The position numbers and the translations under genes are program-made. A DNA stretch of 64,000 nucleotides. Source: Gemmatimonadaceae bacterium (GTDB taxonomy: Bacteria; Gemmatimonadota; Gemmatimonadetes; Gemmatimonadales; Gemmatimonadaceae). Position 1 is the first letter of the stretch, and each line of letters begins with the position of its first letter. The stretch lies in contig JAUSJA010000026.1 of assembly GCA_030647905.1 (NCBI GenBank), positions 434,001 to 498,000 on the forward strand. Direction: 5' to 3'. Positions 8,823 to 17,318 of this stretch are shown piece after piece. The notes under the pieces are model-generated. The model was not told the DNA's origin, made no database searches, and saw only the letters and a program-made list of their open reading frames with translations.

Positions 8823-9392
8823 ATGCAAGGCCGTGATTGCGGCCGTGTATTGCGTGTGCCGGAGCCCAGCGAGCGTGTGATTGCGGCGAGTACCCCCATC
8901 ATCGAGCTCGGCGATGCGGCCGCTCTCGAGGTGATCGCGGACGTTCTCTCTTCGGATGCCGTTCGCATTCACCCGGGAAATGCCGTCGAGATCGTGGAGT
9001 GGGGAGGTGATCACGCGCTCTCGGGAAGTGTCCGCGCGATAGAGCCATCGGCATTCACCCGCGTCTCCGCCCTGGGCGTAGATGAGCAACGTGTGAACGT
9101 CCTCGTGGATCTACTCGATCCTCCTCCATCGCTCGGCGATGGATTCAGAGTCGAGATCAGGGCGACGGTGTGGGAGTCGAGCGACGTTCTGACGATTCCG
9201 TCGAGCGCACTGTTCCAGCGCGGTGGGGGCTGGGCGGTGTTTGCGGTGGAGAACAAGCGCGCGCGGCTGCGAAGGGTCGAGATCGGCCATCGCACCGGCG
9301 CATCGGTCGAGATCACCAGCGGACTGAAGGCGGGGGAGCGGGTCGTTCTATTTCCATCCGACAAGGTGGACGACGGCTCGAGAGTGCGCTGA
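8823..9392 (+). pseudogene. N-terminally truncated HlyD/RND-type membrane fusion protein remnant
   Basis: The frame encodes the back half of an efflux periplasmic adaptor: end of the lipoyl/barrel-sandwich domain (RVLRVPEPSERVIAASTPII then ELGD), a beta-barrel domain and the membrane-proximal domain (VLTIPSSALFQRGGGWAVFA and GLKAGERVVLFPSDKV). Missing are the signal peptide, the coiled-coil hairpin and the first half of the lipoyl domain. A stop codon directly precedes the ATG in frame, so no extension exists, and no pump or TolC gene is adjacent. It follows the response regulator by 36 nt. Without a signal peptide it cannot reach the periplasm, so I call it a remnant, although the 189-residue frame is intact. 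Confidence 0.7.
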
Positions 9393-9488
9393 AAAAACTT
9401 CTGATGATCACCCGCCAGGGTCGGCGCAGTATTTGCCGGAATGTAGATGCTGACGTGCACTACCAGCACCTGGCTTGAGGAGAGACAA

Positions 9489-10661
9489 ATGCTGACATAC
9501 ACGGAACTCGTGATGCTCGAGCGATCGCTGCATAACGCGCGCGTGCTGAGCGTCTACCTGGACGGTACGGCGGAGGACTTCGCGGCGCAGCGGGCATGGC
9601 GCGTGCAGCTCGAGAACTCGCTCAAGGACCTGCGCGCCTGGCTTGCGGATTCGTCGCACACCGAGCGTGAGCAGTTCGAACACTGCGTGACGCTCCTCGA
9701 GGAGCAGCTCGCTCCGTTGTCGCCTGGAGTCGGCGCGCGCGGGTGGGTGGCATTCATCACTCCCGAGGGGGTGCGAGTTGCCGAGCGTCTCCCCGTTCAA
9801 ATGCCGACCATGGCGGTGTGGAGCACCGGGGCCTGCGTGGCGCCGTACATCCGTGCGCTCAAGCAGACGCGCCCGGTCGTCGTAGCGCTCGCCGACGCTC
9901 GGAAAGCGACATTGTATCGCTATGACCGGGAGGCGCTCGACAAGGTCAAGACGATCCACGCTCACGCAGTGCTCGGGCCGCCATTGCACATGGGCGATTC
10001 GCCGCGGGTTGGATTCCACCCCGGTGTACGAGGTACGACCGGGCGCGATGCGGCGCAGCGCGTGTTGTTGCAAGGTACCAACCGCATGCTCAAGGAGGTC
10101 TCCGACCAGGCGCTGCGGCTAGCCGGCACCGATGGCTGGATCCTCACCGGCGGCATTCCGGGCGTCAGTACACACCTCGCGCAGTCGCTTGCCGATTCGG
10201 CACCCGGTCGCGTGTTAGACCTCGAGTCTCTGGACGTCCATGCATCCGAGGCAGAAATAGCTGCGGCCGCGGAGCACGGCGCTTCCACACTCCGCGACGC
10301 CTCCGATCTGCGCCAGATAGAAGACATCATGGGAAATGCGAACGGGAGCGGCCTTGTCGCACTCGGACCAGCGGAAACACGCCATGCACTCGAGCAGTCA
10401 CGGGTCCGCGATCTCTATCTGACGCATGCTTTCATCGAAGATCATGCCGCTGACGCGGAGGACGCGGTGCGCAAGGCGCTGGCTCAGGGCGCACTTGTAG
10501 AAGAGGTCTCGCGAGAGGCCGCCCGGCAGCTCGACGGCCACGGCGGCATGGCGGCACGGCTTCGCTATAGACTGCCGGACGTCGAGCCCCCCACACCGGA
10601 AGCCGAGATTGACGCTCGCTCCAGCGTCAGTCCGCAGGGAGCAACAGCGGTACCGACGTGA
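9489..10661 (+). CDS. baeRF-type (bacterial aeRF1-like) release-factor/ribosome-associated protein
   Basis: This protein resembles the bacterial eRF1/Vms1-like group (baeRF families). It begins near a VLSVYLDG strand (residues 19-26), has a middle alpha/beta region (RPVVVALADARKATLYRYDR), a basic GVRGTTGRDAAQ segment and a C-terminal eRF1-domain-3-like half (DGWILTGGIPGVSTHLAQSL, then HAFIEDHAADAEDAVRKALA and GALVEEVS). Family members are predicted to act at ribosomes, in peptidyl-tRNA release or stalled-ribosome rescue; no function is proven here. ATG 9489 is supported by GAGGAGAG just upstream; an in-frame ATG 42 nt earlier lacks one. Its place among USP and BON genes suggests a role in translational quiescence. 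Confidence 0.7.
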   Translation: MLTYTELVMLERSLHNARVLSVYLDGTAEDFAAQRAWRVQLENSLKDLRAWLADSSHTEREQFEHCVTLLEEQLAPLSPGVGARGWVAFITPEGVRVAERLPVQMPTMAVWSTGACVAPYIRALKQTRPVVVALADARKATLYRYDREALDKVKTIHAHAVLGPPLHMGDSPRVGFHPGVRGTTGRDAAQRVLLQGTNRMLKEVSDQALRLAGTDGWILTGGIPGVSTHLAQSLADSAPGRVLDLESLDVHASEAEIAAAAEHGASTLRDASDLRQIEDIMGNANGSGLVALGPAETRHALEQSRVRDLYLTHAFIEDHAADAEDAVRKALAQGALVEEVSREAARQLDGHGGMAARLRYRLPDVEPPTPEAEIDARSSVSPQGATAVPT

Positions 10662-10700
10662 GGGCAATTCACCGTTCATAAACTTACCGACTCCCTGCTG

Positions 10701-10742
10701 AAAAAAATCAGCTCTGCACGGGGAAACCCGTGCAGAGCTGAT
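10701..10742 (-). terminator. Strong rho-independent terminator for the BON-domain gene
   Basis: A perfect 16-bp stem (10707-10722 with 10727-10742) closed by a GAAA tetraloop, followed on the minus strand by seven T (A-run at 10701-10707). It ends the BON gene that reads leftward, and as a bare hairpin may also stop the convergent baeRF transcript. Confidence 0.92.
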
Positions 10743-10761
10743 CCTCGAGACTCTAGCCGGC

Positions 10762-11418
10762 TCAGAAAGCCACTGCCAGCCTGTCGTCCACCTGTGTCAC
10801 TCCCGGTGCTGCCCACGCCGCGTTCTCGGCGTCACGGCGCTCGGCCCACGAGCGGACCTTGCCCTTGAGAATGACCTTGCTGTCGGTCGACTCGACGGTG
10901 ATGTGGCTGGAGTCGATCTCTGCGCTTCGCTTGAATGCTTCGTGAATTTTCCGATTCACGTCGTACGAGGAGACTTTCTTCGGCTTCACCGCGATGAGGT
11001 TGGATACACTCTTCACGCCTGAGAGATACCGAACTGCACGCTCGGCGGCGGCGCGCTGGTACTGCCATTCCGCCTCGCCCTCGAGAATGATGCGTCCGTC
11101 CTCGACGCGAAGCTGCATCTTGTCATCGGGCACCTCGACGTCCCACTTGAGCGCATCCAAGGCCGCATGGGCGATCTCGGTGTCCGAATGAACGAATGAA
11201 TTTGGCAGCTTGACATTCAGGTCTACGGCTACCGCCTTCACCCCGTGCACGCTCTCGGCCGCGCGCTCCGCTTCGAATTTTCTCGCGTAAGTCGTTACGT
11301 CGCCGCTCAGCGTCACTACACCATCCTTGACCGCCACTCCGACCTCTTCATTTCGGAGTGATGGCTGCCAGTTGAGCTCGGCGATCACGTCGCGTTGGAG
11401 CTCCTGGTCAGTTCGCAT
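10762..11418 (-). CDS. Triple-BON-domain protein (OsmY/BON family)
   Basis: The 218-residue protein is three consecutive BON repeats, roughly residues 4-70, 78-146 and 150-216. Each has the pattern of an amphipathic helix, V-x-V-x-D/G-G-x-(V/I)-x-L-x-G, and a glycine-centred end (GVVTLSGDV, GRIILEGEAEW, SKVILKGKVRSW). BON domains bind membranes or other ligands and are common in osmotic and stress proteins. No signal peptide is visible, so it appears cytosolic, unlike E. coli OsmY. GGGAGGG directly before ATG 11418 supports the start. A close copy of the recurrent motif lies about 75 nt upstream, and a strong terminator follows. Confidence 0.9.
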   Translation of the reverse strand: MRTDQELQRDVIAELNWQPSLRNEEVGVAVKDGVVTLSGDVTTYARKFEAERAAESVHGVKAVAVDLNVKLPNSFVHSDTEIAHAALDALKWDVEVPDDKMQLRVEDGRIILEGEAEWQYQRAAAERAVRYLSGVKSVSNLIAVKPKKVSSYDVNRKIHEAFKRSAEIDSSHITVESTDSKVILKGKVRSWAERRDAENAAWAAPGVTQVDDRLAVAF

Positions 11419-11488
11419 AGTCCCTCCCTGTGGACATACCTACAAGTATGAAAAGCGAGCGCCGATCTGTCTGTCAGCGGCCGGATGA

Positions 11489-11507
11489 TTTCGTGTAGGG
11501 ATTCCCC
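11489..11507 (-). promoter_or_regulatory. Recurrent motif copy upstream of the BON gene
   Basis: On the minus strand it reads GGGGAATCCCTACACGAAA, differing from the kinase copy at 6941 by little more than one C. CTGACAGAC follows about 20 nt after TAC, matching CTGACTGAC at the 21.7-kb copy. The TAC is about 78 nt from the BON start codon. Confidence 0.5.
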
Positions 11508-11568
11508 GGAATATCTGCGGCTTTTCAGTCTTGAGGTATCTGCGAACGAGTGTGTGCATTACCCTCGG

Positions 11569-12525
11569 TCAGAAGGTAGCGGGCACCCACTTCGAAGAGT
11601 CAACAGTACTCTCCCGTGCCTTGGGCGCAGGATGAACGACGAGCGTCGAGACCGCCGACTCCGTCATGATGCGATCGGAAACACTGCCGCTGGTCGCGCG
11701 GGCGAGCGAGCCGCGTCCCCGTGTCGCGATGGCCACGAGATCCATTTCCTCGGCCTCGGTAACGCTCAGAATCGTCTCGGCCACGTCGCTCGAAACCAGC
11801 ACGCGGCGGGTGATCGCCACAGTCCTGTCGGGCGGAGACGTGAGCTGTGCATCGAGGTATTCCTGTGCCGCGGCTACGTCCCGCGCGCTCGCCGGCCCGA
11901 TGGATGATTCGAGCTCGCCACGCGGGCGATGCAGCCAGGGCGCAACCACGAGCAGAAGCATCAGGGACGCGCCTTCGATCCTCGCGAGCGCGACGGCCGA
12001 CGCGAGACTCTGCTCAGCGAGCGCGGACCCGTCGAGGGGGACGAGAATACGGCGAAGACCGTAGCCTTTCTCGAGCGCGGTCCCGACCGAAGGGGGACGC
12101 ACGACGAGCACGGGGATTCCACTCTCGCGAATGAGCCCGTCGGCGACGCTGCCGAACCACATGCGGGCGAGTCCTCTGCGGGCATGGCTGCGCATCACGA
12201 TGAGGTCCACGTTGTGGCGCCGGGCGTACCCAATCAGCGCGTCCACCACCGGGCCGTACTCGAGCGAGGCAGTGACGTTCACGGTGGAATGAGCGCGGCA
12301 CTCGGCGGCGATGGCATAGAGATCGGCAAGCTCCGCGGACTGGAGCTGTTTCAGGCTCTCGCTCTCGATCGAAACGGCGTCGGGTCCCCCAAGGAAAACG
12401 GGAACCGTTGCAACGCGAACGAGGCGAAGCGTCGCGCCGCTGCGGGATGCGATGCGGAGGCCGTGCAGCACCGCCTCCCTCGAGAACGAAGACCCGTCAA
12501 CGGGGACCATTACGTTACGGTACAT
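11569..12525 (-). CDS. Tandem universal stress protein
   Basis: Two USP domains of about 150 residues: the first from NVMVPVDGSSFSREA to VVRPP with loop MRSHARRGLARMWFGS, the second from RRILVPLDGSALAEQ to LVVHP with loop IATRGRGSLARATSGS. Both keep the G-x2-G-x9-G/S nucleotide-binding arrangement approximately, so ATP binding is plausible. It is cytosolic and probably a stress or dormancy factor. GGGAGGAG precedes ATG 12525. It lies 40 nt behind the PPOX-like gene on the same strand, so the two likely share a promoter upstream of 13033. Confidence 0.9.
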   Translation of the reverse strand: MYRNVMVPVDGSSFSREAVLHGLRIASRSGATLRLVRVATVPVFLGGPDAVSIESESLKQLQSAELADLYAIAAECRAHSTVNVTASLEYGPVVDALIGYARRHNVDLIVMRSHARRGLARMWFGSVADGLIRESGIPVLVVRPPSVGTALEKGYGLRRILVPLDGSALAEQSLASAVALARIEGASLMLLLVVAPWLHRPRGELESSIGPASARDVAAAQEYLDAQLTSPPDRTVAITRRVLVSSDVAETILSVTEAEEMDLVAIATRGRGSLARATSGSVSDRIMTESAVSTLVVHPAPKARESTVDSSKWVPATF

Positions 12526-12565
12526 GACTCCTCCCTTGAAGTCGAGGTTCCCCGGCGTCGGGCAT

Positions 12566-13033
12566 TCATGCCTTGCGTCCGGTTGACGATGCGCGGCCAG
12601 TGGCCGTGTCTATCGATATACCAAAAAACTCCGATCTGAATGCAAGCGGGTCTTCGGCTGCGAGCGTCGCTGGCGCGAGCTCCCGAATGAGACGCAAGGC
12701 ACGCTCGTAGGCTCGCACATCGTACTTCGATCCCTCAGGGTCGAGATGGTAGAACGTCCCGCGTACCACCGCGCTCTTCCAGTCCAGCGGCCCCGAGATC
12801 TCGTCCACCTCGAAAGCGACCCACTGGTTGTGACGAAGGGTCATGAGCTTGTCACCCGGTGACGTGCGGCCGTAAAGCCAGCCGTCGCTGTACACGTAGT
12901 GAATCGGTCTGATGTCCACCGAGTCATGAAACGAGTAGGCGATCCGTCCGACGTGGTTGCGGCTGAGAATAGCGTCCACTTCATCGGGCAGGAGGTCGCG
13001 AAACGTCGGGATGGCTTGCCTGGGTCTGGTCAT
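12566..13033 (-). CDS. Pyridoxamine 5'-phosphate oxidase-like (PPOX) FMN-binding split-barrel protein
   Basis: A small split-barrel flavin-binding protein of the PPOX/nitroimidazole-reductase type: LLPDEVDAILSRNHVGRIAY, then VDIRPIHYVYSDGWLYGRTS, PGDKLMTLRHNQWVAFEVDE and WKSAVVRGTFYHL. Such proteins bind FMN, heme or F420; cofactor and substrate here are unknown. I prefer ATG 13033, where family similarity begins; a GTG at 13123 in the same frame would add 30 unconserved residues. It is likely co-transcribed with the USP gene that follows. A close relative is fused to BON domains at 24842-25780. Confidence 0.82.
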   Translation of the reverse strand: MTRPRQAIPTFRDLLPDEVDAILSRNHVGRIAYSFHDSVDIRPIHYVYSDGWLYGRTSPGDKLMTLRHNQWVAFEVDEISGPLDWKSAVVRGTFYHLDPEGSKYDVRAYERALRLIRELAPATLAAEDPLAFRSEFFGISIDTATGRASSTGRKA

Positions 13034-13114
13034 CGGACCACGCTCGATTTGACTGAGGAAGAATCGCAGTTCGGGGTTAAGGGTACAGTCAGCGCTTTCG
13101 ACCAACCTTTGTGA

Positions 13115-13135
13115 GGATATCACCTACGGTCCCGC
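13115..13135 (-). promoter_or_regulatory. Degenerate recurrent motif between the divergent PPOX and USP genes
   Basis: The minus strand reads GCGGGACCGTAGGTGATATC, matching GGGA-ACC-GTA-G-GATA of the 21.7-kb copy with one deletion; the plus strand reads ATATCACCTACGG, similar to the copy at 2523. It lies about 90 nt from the PPOX start and 130 nt from the USP start. This is a weak copy supported mainly by its location. Confidence 0.28.
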
Positions 13136-13259
13136 GGATCGGGCCTCACGTATCTTCCGGCAAATGATGACTCCGCAGGCTGGGCGCGCGGGCAAGATTG
13201 GCGTATGGCACCAAGAACGTGCCGATCACATCGTCCGCAAGCGACGAACCGGAGGCCGT

Positions 13260-14186
13260 ATGACCGCCCTAACCCAATCAGCACCTTCCAGCTCATGGCA
13301 GAGCTGGGAATACGAATCGTCCGTACCAGGTGGCGTTGTGGTTGGCGTCGATGGGTCTCCAGAGTCGATCGCGGCGCTCAACAGCGCATCACCGATCGGG
13401 AAAGCGAGGCACTGCCCGGTTCATGTCGTAAGCGTGATCCCGCCGTTCCCGAGTTACCATCTCGATCCGGGTGTGGACGCGAGCAGGGAGAATGTCGAGC
13501 AGCTGCGCGTACAGCTGAGGGATTCGGCGATCGCGGATCTTCTCAAGGCCGCCGACGTCGGCACCGAGTGGTCGCGCGAGGTCGTTCTGGGTAGGCCGGC
13601 ACGAATGATCACCATGGCGGCAGAGAAGCGCGGTGCGAGTCTCATCGTGATCGGGCGGCGCAGGCATGGTCTCATGGACAGGATCCTCGGGGGGGAGACC
13701 ACACTTCAGGTCATGCGGCTGTCGAGTGTTCCAGTGCTGGCGGTTGCGGGGGAGATGGACACGGTTCGCACAGTCGTCGTCGCGACGGACTTCTCTCCGT
13801 CGAGCGTCAGGGCAGCGCGCGTTGCGCTGGACATGATGGGCCGGTCCGGCATGCTCTACCTCGTATTCGTCGAGCCGCCGGTACCTCTCTATCCGGAGGG
13901 CTTTGCGATGCCGGACGAGGTGCGTTATCCCGGCGATGTGGTCGTATGGTTCCGGCGCATGATCGAGGTCCTGAAGGCGCCACCGGAGATAATCGTCGAG
14001 CCGGTGGTCCTCAACGGAAAGCCGGTGCAGGCGGTGGTGGAATTTGCCGAGCGCGTCGGTGCCGACATGATCGCTGCCGGAACCCACGGCCATAACCGGA
14101 TGGAGCGCTTCCTTCTCGGAAGTGTCTCGACCGGTCTCGTCAGAAACGCGGACTGCGCCGTGCTGGTCGCGCCCGCAGCGGAGTAG
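13260..14186 (+). CDS. Tandem universal stress protein
   Basis: Two USP domains: GVVVGVDGSPESIAAL to SVPVLAVAG, with loop VIGRRRHGLMDRILGGET, and RTVVVATDFSPSSVRAA to CAVLVAP, with loop AAGTHGHNRMERFLLGS. The second loop is canonical for ATP binding; the first has GRRRHG in place of G-x2-G. ATG 13260 follows GGAGG at 13251-13255; longer in-frame starts upstream lack such a site and would add basic, unconserved residues. It is divergent from the PPOX-USP operon, with a candidate shared control region between. Confidence 0.9.
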   Translation: MTALTQSAPSSSWQSWEYESSVPGGVVVGVDGSPESIAALNSASPIGKARHCPVHVVSVIPPFPSYHLDPGVDASRENVEQLRVQLRDSAIADLLKAADVGTEWSREVVLGRPARMITMAAEKRGASLIVIGRRRHGLMDRILGGETTLQVMRLSSVPVLAVAGEMDTVRTVVVATDFSPSSVRAARVALDMMGRSGMLYLVFVEPPVPLYPEGFAMPDEVRYPGDVVVWFRRMIEVLKAPPEIIVEPVVLNGKPVQAVVEFAERVGADMIAAGTHGHNRMERFLLGSVSTGLVRNADCAVLVAPAAE

Positions 14187-14308
14187 CAGAGCGCCGGACC
14201 GCTGCACGAAGTGCCGGGTGGCTGTACATTTTGTCCGTTGACGATGCTCGACTGGCGTAGTACGCACGGCGCGAACGCCGCACTCACACCGATCCGGAGC
14301 TTTCTCCG

Positions 14309-15037
14309 ATGACCGACGCCACCTCCAGCCCTGTCCCCGCCAAGGCGGGATTGTGGGAAGATTTCATCGACATCTTCTATCAGCCGTCGCAGGTGTTCGA
14401 GCGGCGGCGCGAGGGAAAGTTCGGTGCGGCGCTGGTCGTGCTCATGGTGATCTCGGGAATTCTCTTTTTCGCCCTGTATAACGGGTTAGCTCCCATCATG
14501 GACGCGGAGATGGCGAAGCAAGCGGCGGCGATGGCGGCCAAGAATTCCAGCCTGACGCCCGACCAGATATCCGGACTGCAGAACAGTATGGAGAAGTTCG
14601 CGGTCATCGGTTACATGATTGCCATCCCGGTCGGGGTGGCGGTTACGGCTGCGGTGCTGTGGCTCGCCGGAAAGCTGGTGAACGCGAAAGTCGCGTTCGT
14701 AGCGGCGCTGATGATCGCGACGTACTCGCAGGTCCCGCGTCTTGCGGAGATGGTGCTCAATGCGATACAGGGCCTGGCGCTGGCGCCGGAGAGCATCAAC
14801 TCGCGCTACAGCGTGAGTCTGGGAATCGCGCGATTCCTCGACGTGTCTTCCACCAATCCGTTCGTGCTCACGATACTCGACGGGCTCGACGTATTCACGA
14901 TCTGGACAACGGCTTTGCTGGCGATCGGACTCGCAGTGGTGGCCCGCATTCCAGTTGCGCGTGCGGCGTTCGCAGCGGCCGCGGTCTGGGTAGTGGTTCT
15001 TCTGCCCGCGCTGTACGCCGCGTTGAGCCAGGGATAA
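14309..15037 (+). CDS. Yip1-domain integral membrane protein
   Basis: A 242-residue protein with a soluble N-terminal segment (LWEDFIDIFYQPSQVFERRR, typical of bacterial Yip1-family proteins) and five to six transmembrane helices (about residues 43-62, 98-118, 123-145, 185-208, 215-238). Bacterial Yip1 proteins have no established biochemical role. No strong ribosome site is visible, but the start matches the family. A GC hairpin follows the gene, and nosZ begins about 195 nt downstream with its own candidate control site, so co-transcription is doubtful. Confidence 0.82.
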   Translation: MTDATSSPVPAKAGLWEDFIDIFYQPSQVFERRREGKFGAALVVLMVISGILFFALYNGLAPIMDAEMAKQAAAMAAKNSSLTPDQISGLQNSMEKFAVIGYMIAIPVGVAVTAAVLWLAGKLVNAKVAFVAALMIATYSQVPRLAEMVLNAIQGLALAPESINSRYSVSLGIARFLDVSSTNPFVLTILDGLDVFTIWTTALLAIGLAVVARIPVARAAFAAAAVWVVVLLPALYAALSQG

Positions 15038-15042
15038 TCGAC

Positions 15043-15066
15043 GGCTGGCGGTCGGCCCCGCCAGCC
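15043..15066. terminator. GC-rich hairpin after the Yip1 gene, possible terminator
   Basis: GGCTGGCGG (15043-15051) pairs perfectly with CCGCCAGCC (15058-15066) around a 6-nt loop. There is no T-run on either side, so intrinsic termination is uncertain. Confidence 0.35.
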
Positions 15067-15089
15067 ACGTCAAGAGAACGGCGGGGTCA

Positions 15090-15106
15090 GGGAAACCCTT
15101 ACCGAA
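15090..15106 (+). promoter_or_regulatory. Recurrent motif copy upstream of nosZ
   Basis: GGGAAACCCTTACCGAA fits the pattern seen at 21731 (GGGAAAACCGTACGCCGA) and 6941 (GGGGAATCCCCTACAGAA). It lies about 130 nt before the nosZ start. If real, it ties nitrous oxide respiration to the USP/BON/PPOX group. The downstream GAC element seen at other copies is not clear here. Confidence 0.42.
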
Positions 15107-15232
15107 GTTCGGTGAATCTCCGATTTTGTCACTCTACGGGAAGTCTAGCTTCGGATTGATCGGCCACTTCATGCGAGGGAGTTGCGTGGAGTGGCCAGCG
15201 ATTACGAAACACCAATCATTCCCGAGGTCTTC

Positions 15233-17257
15233 ATGCAACCCGTACTGAAACGCAGGATGCTCGTGGGAGCTACCTGCGCCGGAGCCGTAGCGCTGCTCGC
15301 ATTCGCCTGCTCACGGCCAGGCACCAGCAAAGAAAGCGTTCTCAGCGGTGATGCTGCCTCCCGCGTGTATGTGGCACCGGGCTCATATGACGAGTTCTAC
15401 TCATTCCTGTCGGGCGGATTCAGCGGACAGGTTGCCGTTTACGGCCTTCCATCGGGTCGTCTCCTCAAGGTGATTCCCGTGTTCTCCCAGAATCCGGAGA
15501 ACGGCTGGGGATACAACGAAGAGACGAAACCAATGCTGCAGACGACCTTCGGATTCATTCCGTGGGACGACACGCACCATACGGAGCTGTCCATGACCGA
15601 CGGCGTTCCCGACGGCCGGTGGCTCTTCATCAACGGCAACAACACGCCGCGCATCGCGCGCATTGACCTGACGCGCTTCGAGACGGATGAGATCATCCAG
15701 ATCCCGAACGCCGCGGGTGGACACGCGTCACCGTTCACGACTCCGGACACCAGGTACGTCGTATCGGCGACGCGGTTCAGCGTTCCGGTGCCCAACACCG
15801 ACGTTCCGATCGAATCATACAAGCAGAACTTCAAGGGCACGCTCTCGTTCGTGAAGGCGGACCAGCCCGGGAAGATGGACATCGCGTTCCAGATTCTGAT
15901 GCCGGGTTACAACTATGACCTCGGCCATTCCGGCAAGGGCCCGTCGGACGGCTGGTTCTTCTTCACGTCGTACAACTCCGAGCAGGCCAACACCAAGCTC
16001 GAGACCAACGCGTCGCAGAACGACAAGGACTACATCGCTGCGGTGAACTACGCACAGGCGGAGAAGTGCGTCGCGGACGGAAAGGCGAAGACGTTCCCCT
16101 CGCTGTACATGCACAACTGGATGGACGAGTCCACGCGCTCCGCGCGAGTGGAGACGAAGACCAGCGTGAAGATGCTCGATCCGCGCGACTGCCCGGGCGT
16201 TGTGTACTATCTCCCGACTCCGAAGTCCCCGCATGGCGTGGACATAGATCCTAGTGGCGAGTACATCGTCGCGGGCGGCAAGCTGGCGAGCATGATCCCG
16301 GTACACTCGTTCACGAAGCTCAAGAAGGCGATCGCCGACAAGGCGTTCGACGGTGAGCTCTCGGGCATTCCGATCGTGAAGTACGAGTCGGTGATCGCCG
16401 GCGAAGTGCAGAAGCCGGGGCTTGGACCGCTGCACACCGAGTTCGACGGAAAGGGCTACGCGTACACGTCCATGTTCATCTCGTCAGAAGTCGTGAAGTG
16501 GAAGCTTGGCACGTGGGAAGTGGTTGACCGGATTCCGACATACTACTCGATCGGCCATTTGATGATTCCGGGCGGCGACTCGAAGAAGCCGTGGGGCAAG
16601 TACCTGGTGGCGATGAACAAGATCACCAAGGACCGCTATCTCCCGACGGGTCCCGAGATGGCCCAGAGCGCGCAGCTCATTGACATCAGCGGCGAAAAAA
16701 TGAAGTTGCTGCTCGATTTCCCGACGATCGGAGAGCCGCACTACGCGCAGGCGCTGCCGGCGTCAATGCTCAAGGACAAGCAGGTCAAGTTCTTCTCGCT
16801 GGCCGGCAACAAGAGCCCCTACGTTACGAAGGCGGAGAGCGAAGGCGGGATCTCGCGTGCAGGCAAGAAGGTGCACGTGAAGATGATTGCGATCCGCAGC
16901 CATTTCGCTCCTGACAATCTCGAGGGGGTGATGGTCGGCGACACGGTATACTTCCACGTGACCAACATTGAGCAGGACTGGGACGTCCTCCACGGGTTTG
17001 CGGTGCTTGGCGCCGAGAATTCGGAGCTGATCCTGAATCCGGGCGAGACGCGGACGCTGAGGTGGATTCCGAAGGCGCCCGGCATCTATCCGTTCTACTG
17101 CACCGACTTCTGCTCGGCGCTGCATCAGGAGATGCAGGGGTACATCAGGGTGTCGGCGCCCGGATCGGCCGTGCAGCTGACGGCCAACACGAGTCCCAAG
17201 GCACAGAATCAGACCAGCAACTCGAAGGCGGGCGCGGGACCGTCGGCACCGCGCTGA
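15233..17257 (+). CDS. nosZ: Nitrous-oxide reductase, Sec-type (clade II-like)
   Basis: NosZ reduces N2O to N2 in the periplasm using a CuZ cluster and a CuA centre. The beta-propeller domain carries the CuZ histidine pair in WDDTHHTELS; the C-terminal cupredoxin has the CuA motif YCTDFCSALHQEMQGY (two Cys, His, Met). The N-terminus is a Sec-type or lipoprotein-like signal (RRMLVGATCAGAVALLAFAC) without a twin-arginine SRRxFLK motif, a hallmark of clade II. Start 15233 is chosen because GAGG (15224-15227) precedes it; an upstream in-frame ATG at 15182 would displace the signal peptide. The C-terminal tail after about residue 650 is low-complexity. It heads a nos cluster and has a candidate regulatory motif upstream. 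Confidence 0.97.
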   Translation: MQPVLKRRMLVGATCAGAVALLAFACSRPGTSKESVLSGDAASRVYVAPGSYDEFYSFLSGGFSGQVAVYGLPSGRLLKVIPVFSQNPENGWGYNEETKPMLQTTFGFIPWDDTHHTELSMTDGVPDGRWLFINGNNTPRIARIDLTRFETDEIIQIPNAAGGHASPFTTPDTRYVVSATRFSVPVPNTDVPIESYKQNFKGTLSFVKADQPGKMDIAFQILMPGYNYDLGHSGKGPSDGWFFFTSYNSEQANTKLETNASQNDKDYIAAVNYAQAEKCVADGKAKTFPSLYMHNWMDESTRSARVETKTSVKMLDPRDCPGVVYYLPTPKSPHGVDIDPSGEYIVAGGKLASMIPVHSFTKLKKAIADKAFDGELSGIPIVKYESVIAGEVQKPGLGPLHTEFDGKGYAYTSMFISSEVVKWKLGTWEVVDRIPTYYSIGHLMIPGGDSKKPWGKYLVAMNKITKDRYLPTGPEMAQSAQLIDISGEKMKLLLDFPTIGEPHYAQALPASMLKDKQVKFFSLAGNKSPYVTKAESEGGISRAGKKVHVKMIAIRSHFAPDNLEGVMVGDTVYFHVTNIEQDWDVLHGFAVLGAENSELILNPGETRTLRWIPKAPGIYPFYCTDFCSALHQEMQGYIRVSAPGSAVQLTANTSPKAQNQTSNSKAGAGPSAPR

Positions 17258-17318
17258 AGGCGGCGCGGCAGAACGATGAAGAACACGGCGAGCAGACGGC
17301 AAGACCGGACGATTTGAG

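Noticed and set aside
10707-10742. GGGGAAACCCGTGCAG resembling the recurrent motif
   Set aside because: It is part of a perfect 16-bp terminator stem with T-run and is not upstream of a gene, so similarity is coincidental.
15182-15232. Longer N-terminus for NosZ
   Set aside because: The extension would place 17 polar residues before the signal peptide and lacks a ribosome site, whereas GAGG precedes the ATG at 15233.
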